DNA of 64,000 nt from Zea mays. Its lineage: Eukaryota > Streptophyta > Magnoliopsida > Poales > Poaceae. A model generated the notes under the pieces. The model was not told the DNA's origin, did no database searches, and saw only the letters and a program-made list of their open reading frames with translations. Location of the stretch: positions 133,206,990-133,270,989 of the forward strand of contig NC_050101.1 of assembly GCF_902167145.1 (NCBI RefSeq), in the 5' to 3' direction. How positions within the stretch are numbered: position 1 is the first letter of the stretch; every line of letters starts with the position of its first letter. The position numbers and the translations under genes were made by a program. Of the stretch, positions 43,827 through 55,734 are shown piece by piece.

Positions 43827-46800
43827 TGTGACGGAACCTTCCAAGTAATTAGGCCCACCTACAGTTGTCCTTATCTAACAGACATCAGACACCCTGTAGA
43901 TGTTCCTAAATCACTTGACAAGTTCGGTATCTTTCCTTACCTTACCAGGAACGTTTCACCCGTCTTGCAGACATTACAGAACATTGGAGATAAAGAAATG
44001 CGGAAGCAATTATATAAACTTACATTTATTTCAAAAGCAAGCTTGAGTTATTTTATTACAGACCAGACTAAAAGTGAGTGCAGAGTAGTAATATTATACA
44101 AACCAAGGGAGGCACAAACTCCTCCCGATAAGCTATAAGCAAAAGATCCTAAGTGGAGGACCGAGTCCTCCCGCACTTCAGTCTTGTTTTTCCTCATTTG
44201 GTACCACCTTGGAGCAAAAGCAACAAAAATTTGTCGCTTCCTCACCTAAAAACAACAAAGGAATAAACCCTGAGTATGGAATTACTCAGCAAGTCTTACC
44301 CGACTAAGGAAAAGACTCTCAAGGGTATGCTGGATAAATAGGAGTCAAGGAGAGGTTTTAGCAAAAATCAACTTATATTTTTGCAGAAGTAGCTTACTAA
44401 AGTGAGTCCTTACTTTCAATCTTTTAACGCCATATTAAGTATTAATAGACTCCATTTGCATCTAGTCTAATTTCCATCTCATCAATACAACATCATTTTT
44501 ATCCATAGTGTTCACATCCTGACTTTAGGTTGTAGAAAAGTGACCAAGTCTTCATAACCGCGAAGGTACGGCGATCCGAATCGATTATACTCAGCTGAGG
44601 ATCTCCAATCACACGACATATGTAGCACTTAACCCTTGCATATGTCAACCCGCCACCGGGGTTCTTAAGACCGGATCAGGTTCACGCAAACCGAGAGCAC
44701 AGATACACCACCGTCCAGCCTCTTGCCATGGAGGGTACACGCTACTCTCGCCACTGCTCCACGCCCATTTCGTGTTATCTTATTCCGGCCTTAGTCTGCC
44801 CGAGGCAAGGCTTACCCATGACGAGGCATGTGACCAGTTAAAGGGTCCTCGGTCAGCACGCCTACATACGCGTTAATCCTTAACCAACCTGGGTAGAACA
44901 TCACCTGTTCCTAACCCAAGTCTCAATTTAAGTATTGCCATCCTTAGGATTGTGTCTGTTCCTTAGGATGAAAGAGCATCACAGGGAACTTTGCAGTAAG
45001 ATCCCACTATTGCTCCAGATGAAAATATTCTTGCAGGTAGAAGCCATCCTCTCCCAGGTTAAATTGAGGACAACCTCTATCCACAAGATCCAAGCAAGGC
45101 TAAGCATTTTTGTAAATCATAGTTTTGATACTTCACAGAAGTATCTATAAAGGTATGGATATCAAGGAAAGCAATGCATCAAAGGGTTTCAAGCAATTCC
45201 TATAAACTTAATGCACATTTCACTAGACTTAAAGTGTGCGAAAAGTATTTAAAAACACAAGGAAAGGGGTTGCATGCACCGGGGCTTGCCTTCGTTTACG
45301 GGTGAGTCAGGCTCAGATCCGCAGATATCAAAGTAGAAACTATTCCCGGCCTGAGATTCCGAAGGTGGTGGTGTCCTGTCTTCGGTGACTTCTATCTCTT
45401 CTTCTCGTTCTAATCATAACCATACATAAGTATAAGAATGGATGCCATGGGATGCTCATGAGGATGCAAAGATAGCATAAACTTATTATTTATGTCTTGA
45501 ATACAACTTTCCTTCACGGAACTCCGAGAACTTAGGGTTTCCGGAGTCGGTAAAGGAGTTCATAGGGTAGGGGGGTGGTTTTGGGGTTTGGTGATCAAAC
45601 AAAGTCCAAAACAATTCAAACTCTACCCAAGGCTCCTAAATAATGTTTTAAGTTCCCATAAAAAGTTTGGGCATTTTTGGACTTACCAAATATTTTCTAA
45701 AAAAATCACAACTAATACTTTTAACTACTTTAAATACCCTAAAATTTCTTATTTCCACTAAAAATCACAAAACTATTTTTATTAAATTCTAGGGAAAATA
45801 ACAAGTCTAGGAAAATTAGTTTCACAATTTTAGCATTTTTCTACATTTTTCTATAATTGTTTTGGCTCTGGAGATAAAAGAAAAAGAAAAACAATTGAAT
45901 AGCACTGGGCCGAATCTAGCCCAGGCGGCCCAGCTAGGGCAGAAAGGCGCCCGCGCGCGCCCGCGTTGGCGGCTTTGCAAAAATACCCTCGGGGTTCTCA
46001 TTAACTGGGATCCGGTCTTTCTACTGTTTTCCTGTGTCACTGACGCTTTGCACAGAGGCCCTTGAGGTTCTATTTCTTCGCAGTGGGTGGTCCACGACGG
46101 CGACGCGCGCGGAGAGACTCCGGCGAGGTCCTGGACCGGCTGAGTGGGGCAAGTACTGGTGCTCTACGTTGGTCGAAACCAAATTCAGGGTCGAGTGAAG
46201 GTTTTCCCCAAGTTAATTTCAAGAACGGTTAACCAAATGTTTCTGGCCACGGTGAGCGCGCGGATGAACTAACAACCTACATGTTCCCGGTGATTCATGG
46301 GATCCTAGCTCAATTGGATGGGTTGGCGAGTATCGCAGACGTATGTGAATGCTTAAACAAGGGAGCAGAGGACGGGAACTGACCGGAGTATGGCTGGCGA
46401 CGGTGAGGCTCGTTTCACGGTGGCGGAAATCGGATTTGGGGGAAACTCTGAATTCGCGAACCTCAGCGAACGATTGCGGTTGATTCGTGGTGGCTGGACA
46501 GCTTACTACCCTACGGAGGTCGGGGAGGGGTCAATTTATAGTGTTAGCGGGCGGTGGCCGCGAATTTCGAGCAAGACGCGTGGCGGCCGGAGATGGAGAA
46601 GAGCACTGGCGCACGCGAATTAGTGTCCTACGCCGTGGCAACCTCACCGGCGTTGATTTGACAGCAGTAGCAAGTTACAGCGACGCGGTGGAAGGGTTGA
46701 GCCACGCGGCGCACGGCCGGGAGGCGGCGGTCGACGGTGAGCACTTTACCGCGGGCGGTGAGCCAGGGGAGATGGGCTACGGCTAGTCGGAGTGGTGTCT

Positions 46801-47852
46801 AGGTCATGGGCGGTGACGATCGTTTGACGCCGCGAAGTTATCCACATACCCGAGCACGAATCATGACGCCGGCGACGTGAATCACGGCGGAAAGCCACCG
46901 GCGGTGAGATCTTTTCTATGGCGGTCGAGCTGATCCGGTTAGAGCACTGTACCATCAGAAGTTCAGTTAAATGAACCTGACAGCCAAATTTGAAGCCAAG
47001 TTTTCTCTTGATTTCTGATGATAACTCATACCAAGCTCTGCAACAAAGTTGTAGAGCAATATGCCATCTACAATATTGCCATATGATGTTGTCCCAAAAA
47101 GCCACTGCATCTGGTTTAAAATTGGGCTTGAAGTTCAGGGCATGAATCTGTTAGTCTGATGTTCAGACAGAACCAGCCTGACAGTCCAACTTGGGTTGAG
47201 ATTTTCTCCACATTTTTCATAAGAACATGGCTTGAATCCTTAAACAAAGTTGTTCTCCTATAATTGGGCTACAAACTTGTTGTGGTCACTTTGGGCAAAA
47301 ACCCTATATTTCAAAAGATACAGGGCTCCGAAGTTGAGTCCTCAACACTGAATTTCAGACTTAGAATGAAACCTAAGTGAGGTCCATTTTGCATTTAAGT
47401 CCAAAACTTAGGGTTTGGCTTTCAAGTCCACACATTTGTGAACCAAATGACATTATAATACTTATTTGGCTTGGTTTTTGCACTTTAACCCAAAAGTGGG
47501 CTAATTTTGCACATAAGCCCCTAGGGTTTGGTTTCAGGGTTTTCCAGGGTTCCAATTAGGGTTTCTGGTATCCCAGGGGTATAAATGTGATTCAAGTTTA
47601 TTCTTAGGGTCATTTTATGACTTTTACCCTAAAGTCTTTAGGTTTTCTTAACTTGGGTTAAGTTTTACCCCTTTAACCACTATTTAGGGTTAAGTCCTTT
47701 AACCAGGGTTCTATTTGCAAAACATTAAAACAATACAACTTGCTTGAAATTTTTGCCTAGTGAATGCACTCTAGGTGTGTCAAACATATGCAATGCCAAT
47801 GCTTATGATGCCATGCTCAAGTTTTAGTTATAGTAACACCAGGGGTGTTACA
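43827..47852 (-). repeat. 5' LTR of element A (4026 bp)
   Basis: It matches the 3' LTR 32,859 bases to the left in length and almost all bases. Differences seen include 43872, 43985, 44272 and a compensated indel near 45100. The TATA decamer is at 46532-46541. The TSD tccct follows at 47853. Confidence 0.92.
46532..46541 (-). promoter_or_regulatory. Candidate TATA box in the A 5' LTR
   Basis: CTATAAATTG on the minus strand, at the same position as in the 3' LTR. In this LTR it would drive the full-length transcript. Confidence 0.5.
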
Positions 47853-47857
47853 TCCCT

Positions 47858-48260
47858 CGCTTTATCCGATAACCTTATGCATCTTGTGCCAAATTGTTAG
47901 CTCTATGATTCTCAACTCTAGAGATATGCCGAATACTGAATTCGCCAAAAGAATGAATTATGCTTCAACATTTTTCAAGGTAACTATTTAGAGTACCATC
48001 AAAACATTGATATTCTTCTAACACCTGTTGGACGACCAGCTGAGAATCACCAAATGCCTTCACATGTTTTACTCCCATACAATTTAAAAGTTTCAAGCCG
48101 AACAAAAGGGCTTCATATTCGGCTTGATTGTTAGTGCAATAAGTTTTCAATCGGCTAGAGAAGTCGAAGGAGACATTACTTGGTGAAACAAGCACAATGC
48201 CAATTCCTTGCCCCTCATTGCAATCCGATCCATCAAAATATAAAGTCCAAGGAGAAATAG
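47858..48260 (-). pseudogene. Tat-like second (cellular-type) RNase H
   Basis: The minus-strand frame shows a first Asp in LYFDGSDCNEGQGIGIVLV (48200-48255), Glu in NNQAEYEALLFGL and Asp in AFGDSQLVVQQV (47965-48140). This is a full Asp-Glu-Asp set of the cellular/archaeal-type RNase H that Tat elements carry in addition to their RT-linked one. Flanking frames are interrupted, so it is part of a decayed pol. Confidence 0.7.
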
Positions 48261-48267
48261 TGAGGTA

Positions 48268-48585
48268 TCATATGTCTAATTTATGAGTGTCATAAATCCG
48301 ATGTTCTACAATAAAATCTGCTACGACCTCGCCTCTCATGGATTTCAATGGTTCATAGGCTAAGTCATATTCTATGAGTGCATAAGCCCAGTTACCAATT
48401 CTACCACTCATAATTGGGTTATGCAACATGTATTTGATCACATCAGCTTGACCAGAAACCGTGCAATGACTAGACAGTAAATAACATCTACACTTGGTGC
48501 ATGCATAAAACAAGCATAAGCATAACTTCTCAATAAAAGTGTATCTCGTTTTAGCATCCACCAACCTTCGACTTAGATATGTCAC
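48268..48585 (-). pseudogene. Tat-like RT-linked RNase H
   Basis: The frame contains YLSRRLVDAKTRYTFIEKL, then CTVSGQADVIKYML, then NWAYALIEYDL and GEVVADFIVEHRI, a typical end of the retroviral-type RNase H in Tat pol. The N-terminal catalytic part (48590-48710) lies in a different frame with stops. Confidence 0.75.
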
Positions 48586-48712
48586 CGCATGCTCCTTTCC
48601 TTCAGTTTCTTGTGTCGCAATGTATAATCAGAATGGTACTCCTGCTTGTGGTGCTTTTAATTCGGGAGCCGAATACAAGTATTTTTAATGAGATCAAATG
48701 CTTCCTGCTGCT

Positions 48713-49593
48713 CTACCCCCAAGCGAATTCGGCATCATTCTTAAGCCGAAGGATAGGGGTGAAGGCATCAATCTTCCCGACTAGGTTAGAAATAAACCTT
48801 CGTAAATAATTCACCTTGCAAAGAAACTTCTGCACTTCGACTTTACAGGTTGGAGGTCCCACATTCCGAATAGACTTGATTCGGCCAGGGTCTATCTCTA
48901 TACCATGTTCATGGATGACAAATCCTAAAAACTTACCAGCCGATACTCCAAAAGCACATTTACGTGGGTTCATTTTCAAACCATACCGACACATCTTATC
49001 AAAGGCTTTGCGCAAATCAGCTAAATGAGAACTAAACTCAGCCGATTTTACTACAATATCATCAATGTAGACTTCCACAGTGTTTCCCAACAGCTCATGA
49101 AAGATCCAATTCATAGCCCTCTGATAAGTAGCACCGGCATTTTCAGACCAAATGTCATGACAACCCACTCAAATAAACCAATGAAGCCTGGACATATAAA
49201 GGTCATTTTAGACGCATCTTCTTCGGCCATGAAAATCTGATTATATCCGGCATTACCATCAAGAAAGCTAATAATTCTATTTCCTGATGCATTATTGATT
49301 AATGTGTCGGCTATGGGCATGGGATACTCATCTTTAGGAGTTGCTCTATTTAAATTGCGAAAATCAATGCATACTCTAAGCTTACCTGACTCCTTCTCCA
49401 CCAGCACAATATTGGAGACCCACTCTGCGTATCTGCAAGGTCTAATAAAATTAGCTTCTAGTAGCCGGTGGATTTCGTCCTTGATTCGTGGGAGAAGATC
49501 TGGACGAAATGTTCTAGCTCTCTGCTTGAAAGGTCTGAAACCGGACTTAATGGACAGTCGATGCTCTATGATCTCTCGACTTAATCCCAGCAT
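48713..49593 (-). pseudogene. Tat-like reverse transcriptase, frameshifted
   Basis: Two overlapping frames cover the domain: 49593-49111 (SIKSGFRPFKQRARTFRPDL, WVSNIVLVEKESGKLRVCID, FLDGNAGYNQIFM) and 49168-48713 (GATYQRAMNWIFHELLG, VYIDDIVVKSAEF with the YIDD site, FGVSAGKFLGFVI). The frames meet near 49140, so a small indel broke the gene there. The dipeptide usually reading DAYSGYNQI is changed to DGNAGYNQI. Confidence 0.85.
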
Positions 49594-50002
49594 CTCAGTG
49601 TAATTTCAAGCAAAGAAATCCGAATATTCCTTCAATAGACCGATCATTTCATTTCTAGGATCGGTCTCCAGGGTCTTGTTTACAAAAGTCGGCCTTGGAG
49701 TTTTACCATTTCCTATGTTGATCTCCTCCAAAGGATCGGCTGATGTAAACCCCTATCCTAGTTTATCGAGATCTCTGAATTCCTCTATCATGTCCCCCAC
49801 AAAGGAATCAGATGATCTTTGTGTGATGGCGGACTCTCCGGTCTCGAGGGGCAGATCATCCGTAATACTGTCTTTACGATGTGGTAGATGTTCGGTCTTA
49901 AAGACCAAACTGTTTTGTGAAAGACCGGACCATCCGGCCTTAGAAGCCAAACTGTCCGTGACCAAGGACTCATGAATTTTGTGTGTACTCATCATTTAAA
50001 CT

Positions 50003-51163
50003 TTATTTAGGATTTAGCCGATTCTCCATCAGCTCTAGCATTACAGGAATGAAACCCTTCTTGTCTATACTTATGAACTGGTAATCAGAAAAATCTACTC
50101 CTGTAAGACATGTAGTAGTCTCATAAGTCCAAAGTACAGGGGCATCAGCCACAACGATGCAGGCTGATACATCAGCATGTACTTGTTCTACATCATCACC
50201 TACCCATTGTATTAACATTTGATGTAATGTAGAAGGTATACATTGGTTGGCATGAATCCAATCTCTGTCTAGGATTAGACTATAATTTCCTTCTACATCA
50301 GCGATGAAGAATGCAACAGCAAGGGTCTTAGTCCCGATGGTTAATTCAACGGACGTGACTCCCCTGGATCTGATCGAACTATCAGTTCCAACATCGCTGA
50401 GGGTCATGTTGGTCTTGACAAGTTCATCATCTTGTTTACCTAATTTTCTGTACAATGAATAAGGCATTAGATTTACAGCCGCCCCTCCGTCTACCAACAT
50501 TTTAGCAATCGGTATCCCATCAATGTGACCGCGCACGAAGAGCGGCTTTAAATGATTTACCGATTCCTTTGGTTTAGTAAAGGCGACTTCTTTAGGACCA
50601 AAATCAAACTGGGTAACAACAGGTTCATCGTCGCCGACAATAGTACAATCGGCGGAAAATGTAATAACATTTACATCCATACCTGGGCGCTCTGGAGAAG
50701 CTTCATAGTCGACCAGGTCTTCTCCCAGTAGGTCCTCCTCCTCCATTGATGTCGGTACGTCGTCGGAGGCGTCCTGGTGTGGTGCGGACAGTCCGGACTC
50801 AAGGGTCGGAGTGTCCGCGCCATGGGTATATGGTCCATCCTTTTTAGCCGTGTTGTCTACCTTACCTGCAGGGTCATGCACAAGTGTTGTTTTATATTCT
50901 ATTTTTGTGGCCGATGGCTTTTCCTCAACGGCCTTTGGTCTCCATTTCTTTTGTGGTGGCGGGTACTGTGGATGTGTGTCATTGAATATCTTTTCTGCCT
51001 CCTTTTCCTGGTTCTCTTTTACTCTTAGGCGCTGTAATTTTCGCTTTTGGGACCGTGTCAATCCCGCTAGGCACCATCGAGGCATGGAGTATTTTGGATC
51101 GGCTATTTTGAAGGCAGTCGTATCTTCTGTTTTGTTCGTGTTGGCCGATTCACCAAACATCAT
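50003..51163 (-). pseudogene. Tat-like protease and spacer (386-aa open stretch)
   Basis: The aspartic protease motif is in IAKMLVDGGAAVNLMPYSLYRKLG (50440-50520), with Asp-Gly-Gly instead of the usual Asp-Ser/Thr-Gly; DGGA is common in this lineage. A Lys/Arg-rich segment (SQKRKLQRLRVKENQEKEAE) precedes it and a second conserved block (LILDRDWIHANQCIPSTLHQ) follows. 49600-50002, between this and RT, is a low-conservation linker that is open only in part (49753-49995). Confidence 0.8.
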
Positions 51164-51308
51164 CGGCCCTTCACTTTGTTTCTGTATGACGACATCCGTT
51201 GTACCTATTTTGATGATGTCCTTTTTTTGTCATTCTTTCAGTTGCTGCAGGCACATGCCCCCCTGCCGGATTGGTCAGCCTTTGAGGCCGAGTAGTCTGG
51301 CAATCTTG

Positions 51309-53747
51309 TTAGGCCTGTGTCTGGTGACCAGATTGAGCGGCACCCAATCGGTCTTGTACTGGTGGTGCTAACCTATCGAATACAGATGTTTGGGGTGCCC
51401 CCCAAGCGGGGTACTGTGGCATCCCAAGTGGATATGGTGGCATGCCCCACATTTGATTTGGGACATATGGTGGAGGTATGTATGCGTATGGATATGGCAT
51501 AGGTGGATATGGGGGTGGAGGTGTCCATGTAGGTATGTTAGGTCTCAATTGGACAGTATGACCTTCCATTTCTTCTGATTGGTGGGGTGGTCCAATCGGT
51601 CTTACCTGATGTTGCTCACGAATGGGCGAGCGAGGTCGCTTTGCTGGCCGGTCACTGGGGCTGGCCTTCTTTTTCACATATTTGGACAATAATTGATCGA
51701 AAGTTGGGCCGGATTTGACCAGCCGACCAGCTGCTTTAAATGTATTTGTTTTCCATGTACCTATCTCTGGTCATCGTGGTTTGAAGGTACGCGGTCGTTG
51801 CGGTCTTGATTATGATCGGACCGTTCGCTGGAATTCTCCAGACCGTCCGGCGTGGTCCCGGACCGTCTGCGCCTGTGCGTCGGATCGTCCGAGATGCACA
51901 GCACGGGCTCCTATTCCTGCCCCTTGGTCTGCGCTTGCCCCCCAGTGCCAGAGGTCGTGATGGTCACCTTAAGAGTCTCCCCTCCATCGGGAGTCTTCTC
52001 GGCCACCACTTTCCTGTAAGAAATTTTATGATTCCCATCGGCCTTTCTTGTGTTGTCGATGATTATCTCTTTGTCTTTGCCCTTATCAGCTGTGTTTGGC
52101 CGAACCAGGATCCTCTTACCCTCAAAATTGATCATGTTCATCGAAAAGGGCTTCGTGTCCACCTCATTTCCTGAAATTTCAATCGTCCTTCGTTAATGGC
52201 CGATTGAATCTGTTGACTGAATACATTACAATCATTAGTGGCATGAGAAAATGAGTTATGCCACTTGTAGTATGCACGACGTTTCAGCTCATCGGTGGAT
52301 GGAACAGTGTGATTTATTTTAATGTTGCCATTTTTGAGTAATTCATTAAATATTTTATGACATTTACCAACATTAAATGTAAACTTAACCTCCTCTTCAT
52401 GTTTCTTTTGAACCGGCTGCAAGGAGGAACAAGCCGAAGATTTGGCCTGTTTTGGCCAAACCATTTCAGCCGCGTATACCTCTGCTGATTCATCATTCGA
52501 GCTGCTCTGGTCGCACTCTACTATATGCACATTGTGATGAATTGTTTTAGTAGTTTGTTTGCTCTGGCTCTCACAAGCCAAAGCTCTTTGATGTAATTGT
52601 GCTAGCGTAAAGAACTGGATACCTTCTAATCTTTCTTTTAAATAATATCATAGTCCATTGAAGGCTAATCCTGCTAGCTGTTTTTCCGCTAATTGTATTT
52701 GAAAGCATCGGTTTCTTGTATCCCGGAATCTCCGGATATAGTCATTAACCGATTCGCCTTTCCCCTGTCGCAAGGCCACTAGGTCTACCAAATCTAACTC
52801 ATAGTCACCAGAGAAAAAGTGGTCATGAAATTTTTGTTCTAAATCCCCCCATGATGAAATAGAATTAGGAGGCAATGTGGTGTACCATGCGAATGATGTT
52901 CCTGTCAAGGATAACGAAAATAAACGCACGCAGAATGCTTCTGTGTCGGCCAATTCTCCTAATTGTGCTATAAACTGGCCAATGTGTTCGTGTGTGCTTT
53001 TTCCCTTGATCACCCGAAATTTTTGTGAATTTGGGTATCCTGGTTCCCTGTGGGTATGAGTGGTGATCAAATCGGCTGTCATAAGGTTTTCGATATGTTT
53101 GCCACCCAGGGACCATGCTTACTCCGAGCTTATCTCGAAACGCCCCGGTTATTTCCTCCCTCACTATATCAATGGCAGCCGGTGCGAAACCACCGTCTCT
53201 CTGGTCAAACATAGGTGGGGTTGGCTGGATATTGGCATGTTGTCTTCTCCCCAATTGGTTTGAGCTATGTGGTGCATTGCCATTTGCCCTATATGGCTCA
53301 TAGGATTGATCGTTCCTTTTCGGCCTTCCAGGCGGGGCCGAAAAGCTTTCCTAGGCTCTGGATTTTGTATTAATGGGCTGATGCATTGCATAGTGTGATG
53401 GGAAGTGTTGTGGGACGGGTGAGGATTCAGGTAACAATCCTCCTCAAATAAGTCATGCGCGGACTGTCCAGACATTGGCCCGGACCGTCCGTGATTATAT
53501 ATGCGGACCGTCCATCGTTGTATGCGGACCGTCCGACTAGGTAGTTTAGATTATGTGCCATATGTTGTGGCTCGGGTGCATGTCTGGGTAACTCATTAAA
53601 AATGGGCCCGGCCGTGGCAGGCCCGAAAGGTCCACGCTCACGTGCGGACGGTCCGGGCATGTGCAGATCGGCTGATTTACTACCGATTTGCGGTTGCTCA
53701 GGGTATGTGTCCATCGGCATCCCATAAAGGGGTTGTGACTGGTCGTG
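51309..53747 (-). pseudogene. gag: Tat-like gag, several frames
   Basis: From the N-terminal side: a Gly/Pro/Arg-rich start (53427-53747) with the DGP-type peptides encoded by CGGACCGTCC repeats, the core Gag domain (52648-53254: FAWYTTLPPNSISSWGDLEQ, LVALRQGKGESVNDYIRRFR), a conserved second block (52138-52581: AYYKWHNSFSHATNDCNVF), a basic spacer (51911-52162) and a proline/tyrosine-rich part (51309-51689: PPPPYPPMPYPYAYIPPPY). Frame changes between blocks show decay. The right Sirevirus cuts the N-terminal part at 53752, and it resumes at 63849. Confidence 0.78.
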
Positions 53748-53752
53748 ACAAC

Positions 53753-54910
53753 TGAAAGTCGCCTACAAGGGGGGGTGAATAGGCAAATCTGAATTTTATA
53801 AAGTTTAAGCACAACTACAAGTCGGGGTTAGCGTTAGAAATAAAAGCGAGTCTGAAAGAGAGGGCGAAAACAAATCACAAGCAAATGAAGAGTGTGACAC
53901 GGTGATTTGTTTTACTGAGGTTTGGTTCTTGCAAACCTACTTCCCGTTGAGGTGGTCACAAAGACCGGGTCTCTTTCAACCCTTTCCCTCTCTCAAACGA
54001 TCACTTAGAACGAGTGAGCTTCTCCTCTCAATCAATTGGGACACTTAGTCCCCACAAGGACCACCACACAATTGGTGTCTCTTGCTTTGATTACAAAGAT
54101 CTTAGGAACAAGAAATGGGGAAGAATAAAAGTGATCCAAGCGCAAGAGCTCAAAAGAACACGACAAAACTCTCTCTTCTAGTCACTATTGCTTTGAGTGG
54201 AATTGGGACTTGGAGAGATTTTGATTTACTATAATTGTGTCTTGTATTGAATGCATTAGCTCTTGTATTGAATGTGTTGGCTGAAAACTTGGATGCCTTG
54301 AAGTGTGGTGGTTGGGGGGTATTTATAGCACCAACCACCAAAGTGGTCGTTGGGGAAGGCTGCTGTCGAAGGGCGCACCGGACAGTCCAGTGCTCCACCG
54401 GATACTGTCCGGTGCGCCAGCCACGTCACCCAACCGTTAGGGTTTGACCGTTGGAGCTCTGACATGTGGGGCCACCGGACAGTCCGGTGGTGCACCGGAC
54501 AGTCACTATTCACTGTCCGGTGCGCCTTCTGTCGCCTGCTCTGACTTGCTTTTGCAGACGACCGTTGGCGCAGTTAGTCGTTGCTCCACTGGCACACCGG
54601 ACAGTCCGGTGCTACACCGGACAGTCCGGTGAATTATAGCGTAGTGGCTTCCCAAATTCCCGAAGGTGGCAAGTTCGGAGTTGATCTCCCTGGTGCACCG
54701 GACAATCCGGTGCGTCAGACCAGGGCAACCTTCGGTTGTCTTTTGCTCTTTTTAATTGAACCCTTTCTTGGACTTTTTATTGGTTTGTGTTGAACCTTTG
54801 GCACCTGTAGAACTTATATTCTAGAGCAAACTAGTTAGTCCAATTATTTGTGTTGGGCAATTCAACCACCAAAATCATTTAGGAAAAGGTTTGACCCTAT
54901 TTCCCTTTCA
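53753..54910 (-). repeat. 3' LTR of the right Sirevirus (1158 bp)
   Basis: It runs from TGAAAGTCGCC (plus strand) to TTCCCTTTCA. It contains GGACAGTCCGGTG palindromes (54375-54710) and a TATAAATA box near 54320 with an imperfect inverted repeat. It has several substitutions and indels against 62661-63843. Confidence 0.9.
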
Positions 54911-55734
54911 ATCTCCCCCTTTTTGGTGATCGATGCCAACACAAACCAAAGCAAATATATAAGTGCAGTAATTGAACTAGTTTGCAAAAGATAAGTGCAA
55001 AGGTTGCTTGGAATTAAACCAATTTACATTTCATAAGATATACATGGATTGCTTTCTTTCTTTTAACATTTTGGACCACGCTTGCACCACTTGTTTTGTT
55101 TTTGCAAATTTTTGGAAATTCTTTTCAAAGTATTTTTGCAAATACTCAAAGGTATATGAGTATGATTTTGAGAAGCATTTTCAAGATTTGAAATTTTCTC
55201 CCCTTGTTTCAAATGCTTTTCCTTTGACTAAACAAAACTCCCCCTCAATAAAATTCTCCTCTTAGTGTTCAAGAGGGTTTTAGATATTAATTTTGAAGGA
55301 GATCAAACCAATTTGAAATTATATCAAAAATAAGATACCAATTGAAAAACTTCTTTTAATACAAATCATAAAGACTACATTTTTGAAATTGGTGGTGGTG
55401 CGGTCCTTTTGCTTTGGGCTAATACTTTCTCCCCCTTTGGCATGAATCGCCAAAAACGGATACTTGTGAGTGAAATATGAGCCCTTGTTCAAACTTTCTC
55501 CCCATTTGGTAAATAATATATGAGTGAAGGTTATACCAAAGTTAGAGAGCGATGCGGAGTGACGGCGAAGGGTAAAAAACATGATGGAGTGGAGTGGAAG
55601 CCTTGTCTTCGCCGAAGACTCCTTTTCCCTTTCAATCTATGACTTAGCATAAAATACACTTGAAAAACACATTAGTCATAGCAAGTGAAAGAGATATGAT
55701 CAAAGGTATATAAATGAGCTATGTGTGCAAAATA
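54911..55734 (-). repeat. PPT and multiple-polypurine region of the right Sirevirus
   Basis: The terminal tract AAAAAGGGGGAGAT (minus) lies at 54911-54925. Further GGGGGAGA-like tracts, some mutated, occur near 55197, 55241, 55430 and 55497. No gene is seen here. The region parallels 24787-25665. Confidence 0.75.

Larger units (their letters stand above)
10968..47852 (-). mobile_element. Tekay/Del-type Ty3/Gypsy chromovirus A (own length about 13.7 kb)
   Basis: Ends are TGTGACGGAACC (10968) and GGGGTGTTACA (47852), with TSD tccct at 10963-10967 and 47853-47857. Both LTRs are 4026 bp. Subtracting the inserted Sirevirus and element B (9529 and 13684 bases including one TSD copy each) leaves about 13,672 bp, matching the 13,679 bp of B. 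It encodes a leader ORF, gag, and pol with a chromodomain at the C-terminus of integrase. It is broken by two insertions, a 10-bp deletion at the gag start and a stop after the protease motif. By eye its LTRs differ at roughly one percent of sites. Confidence 0.92.
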
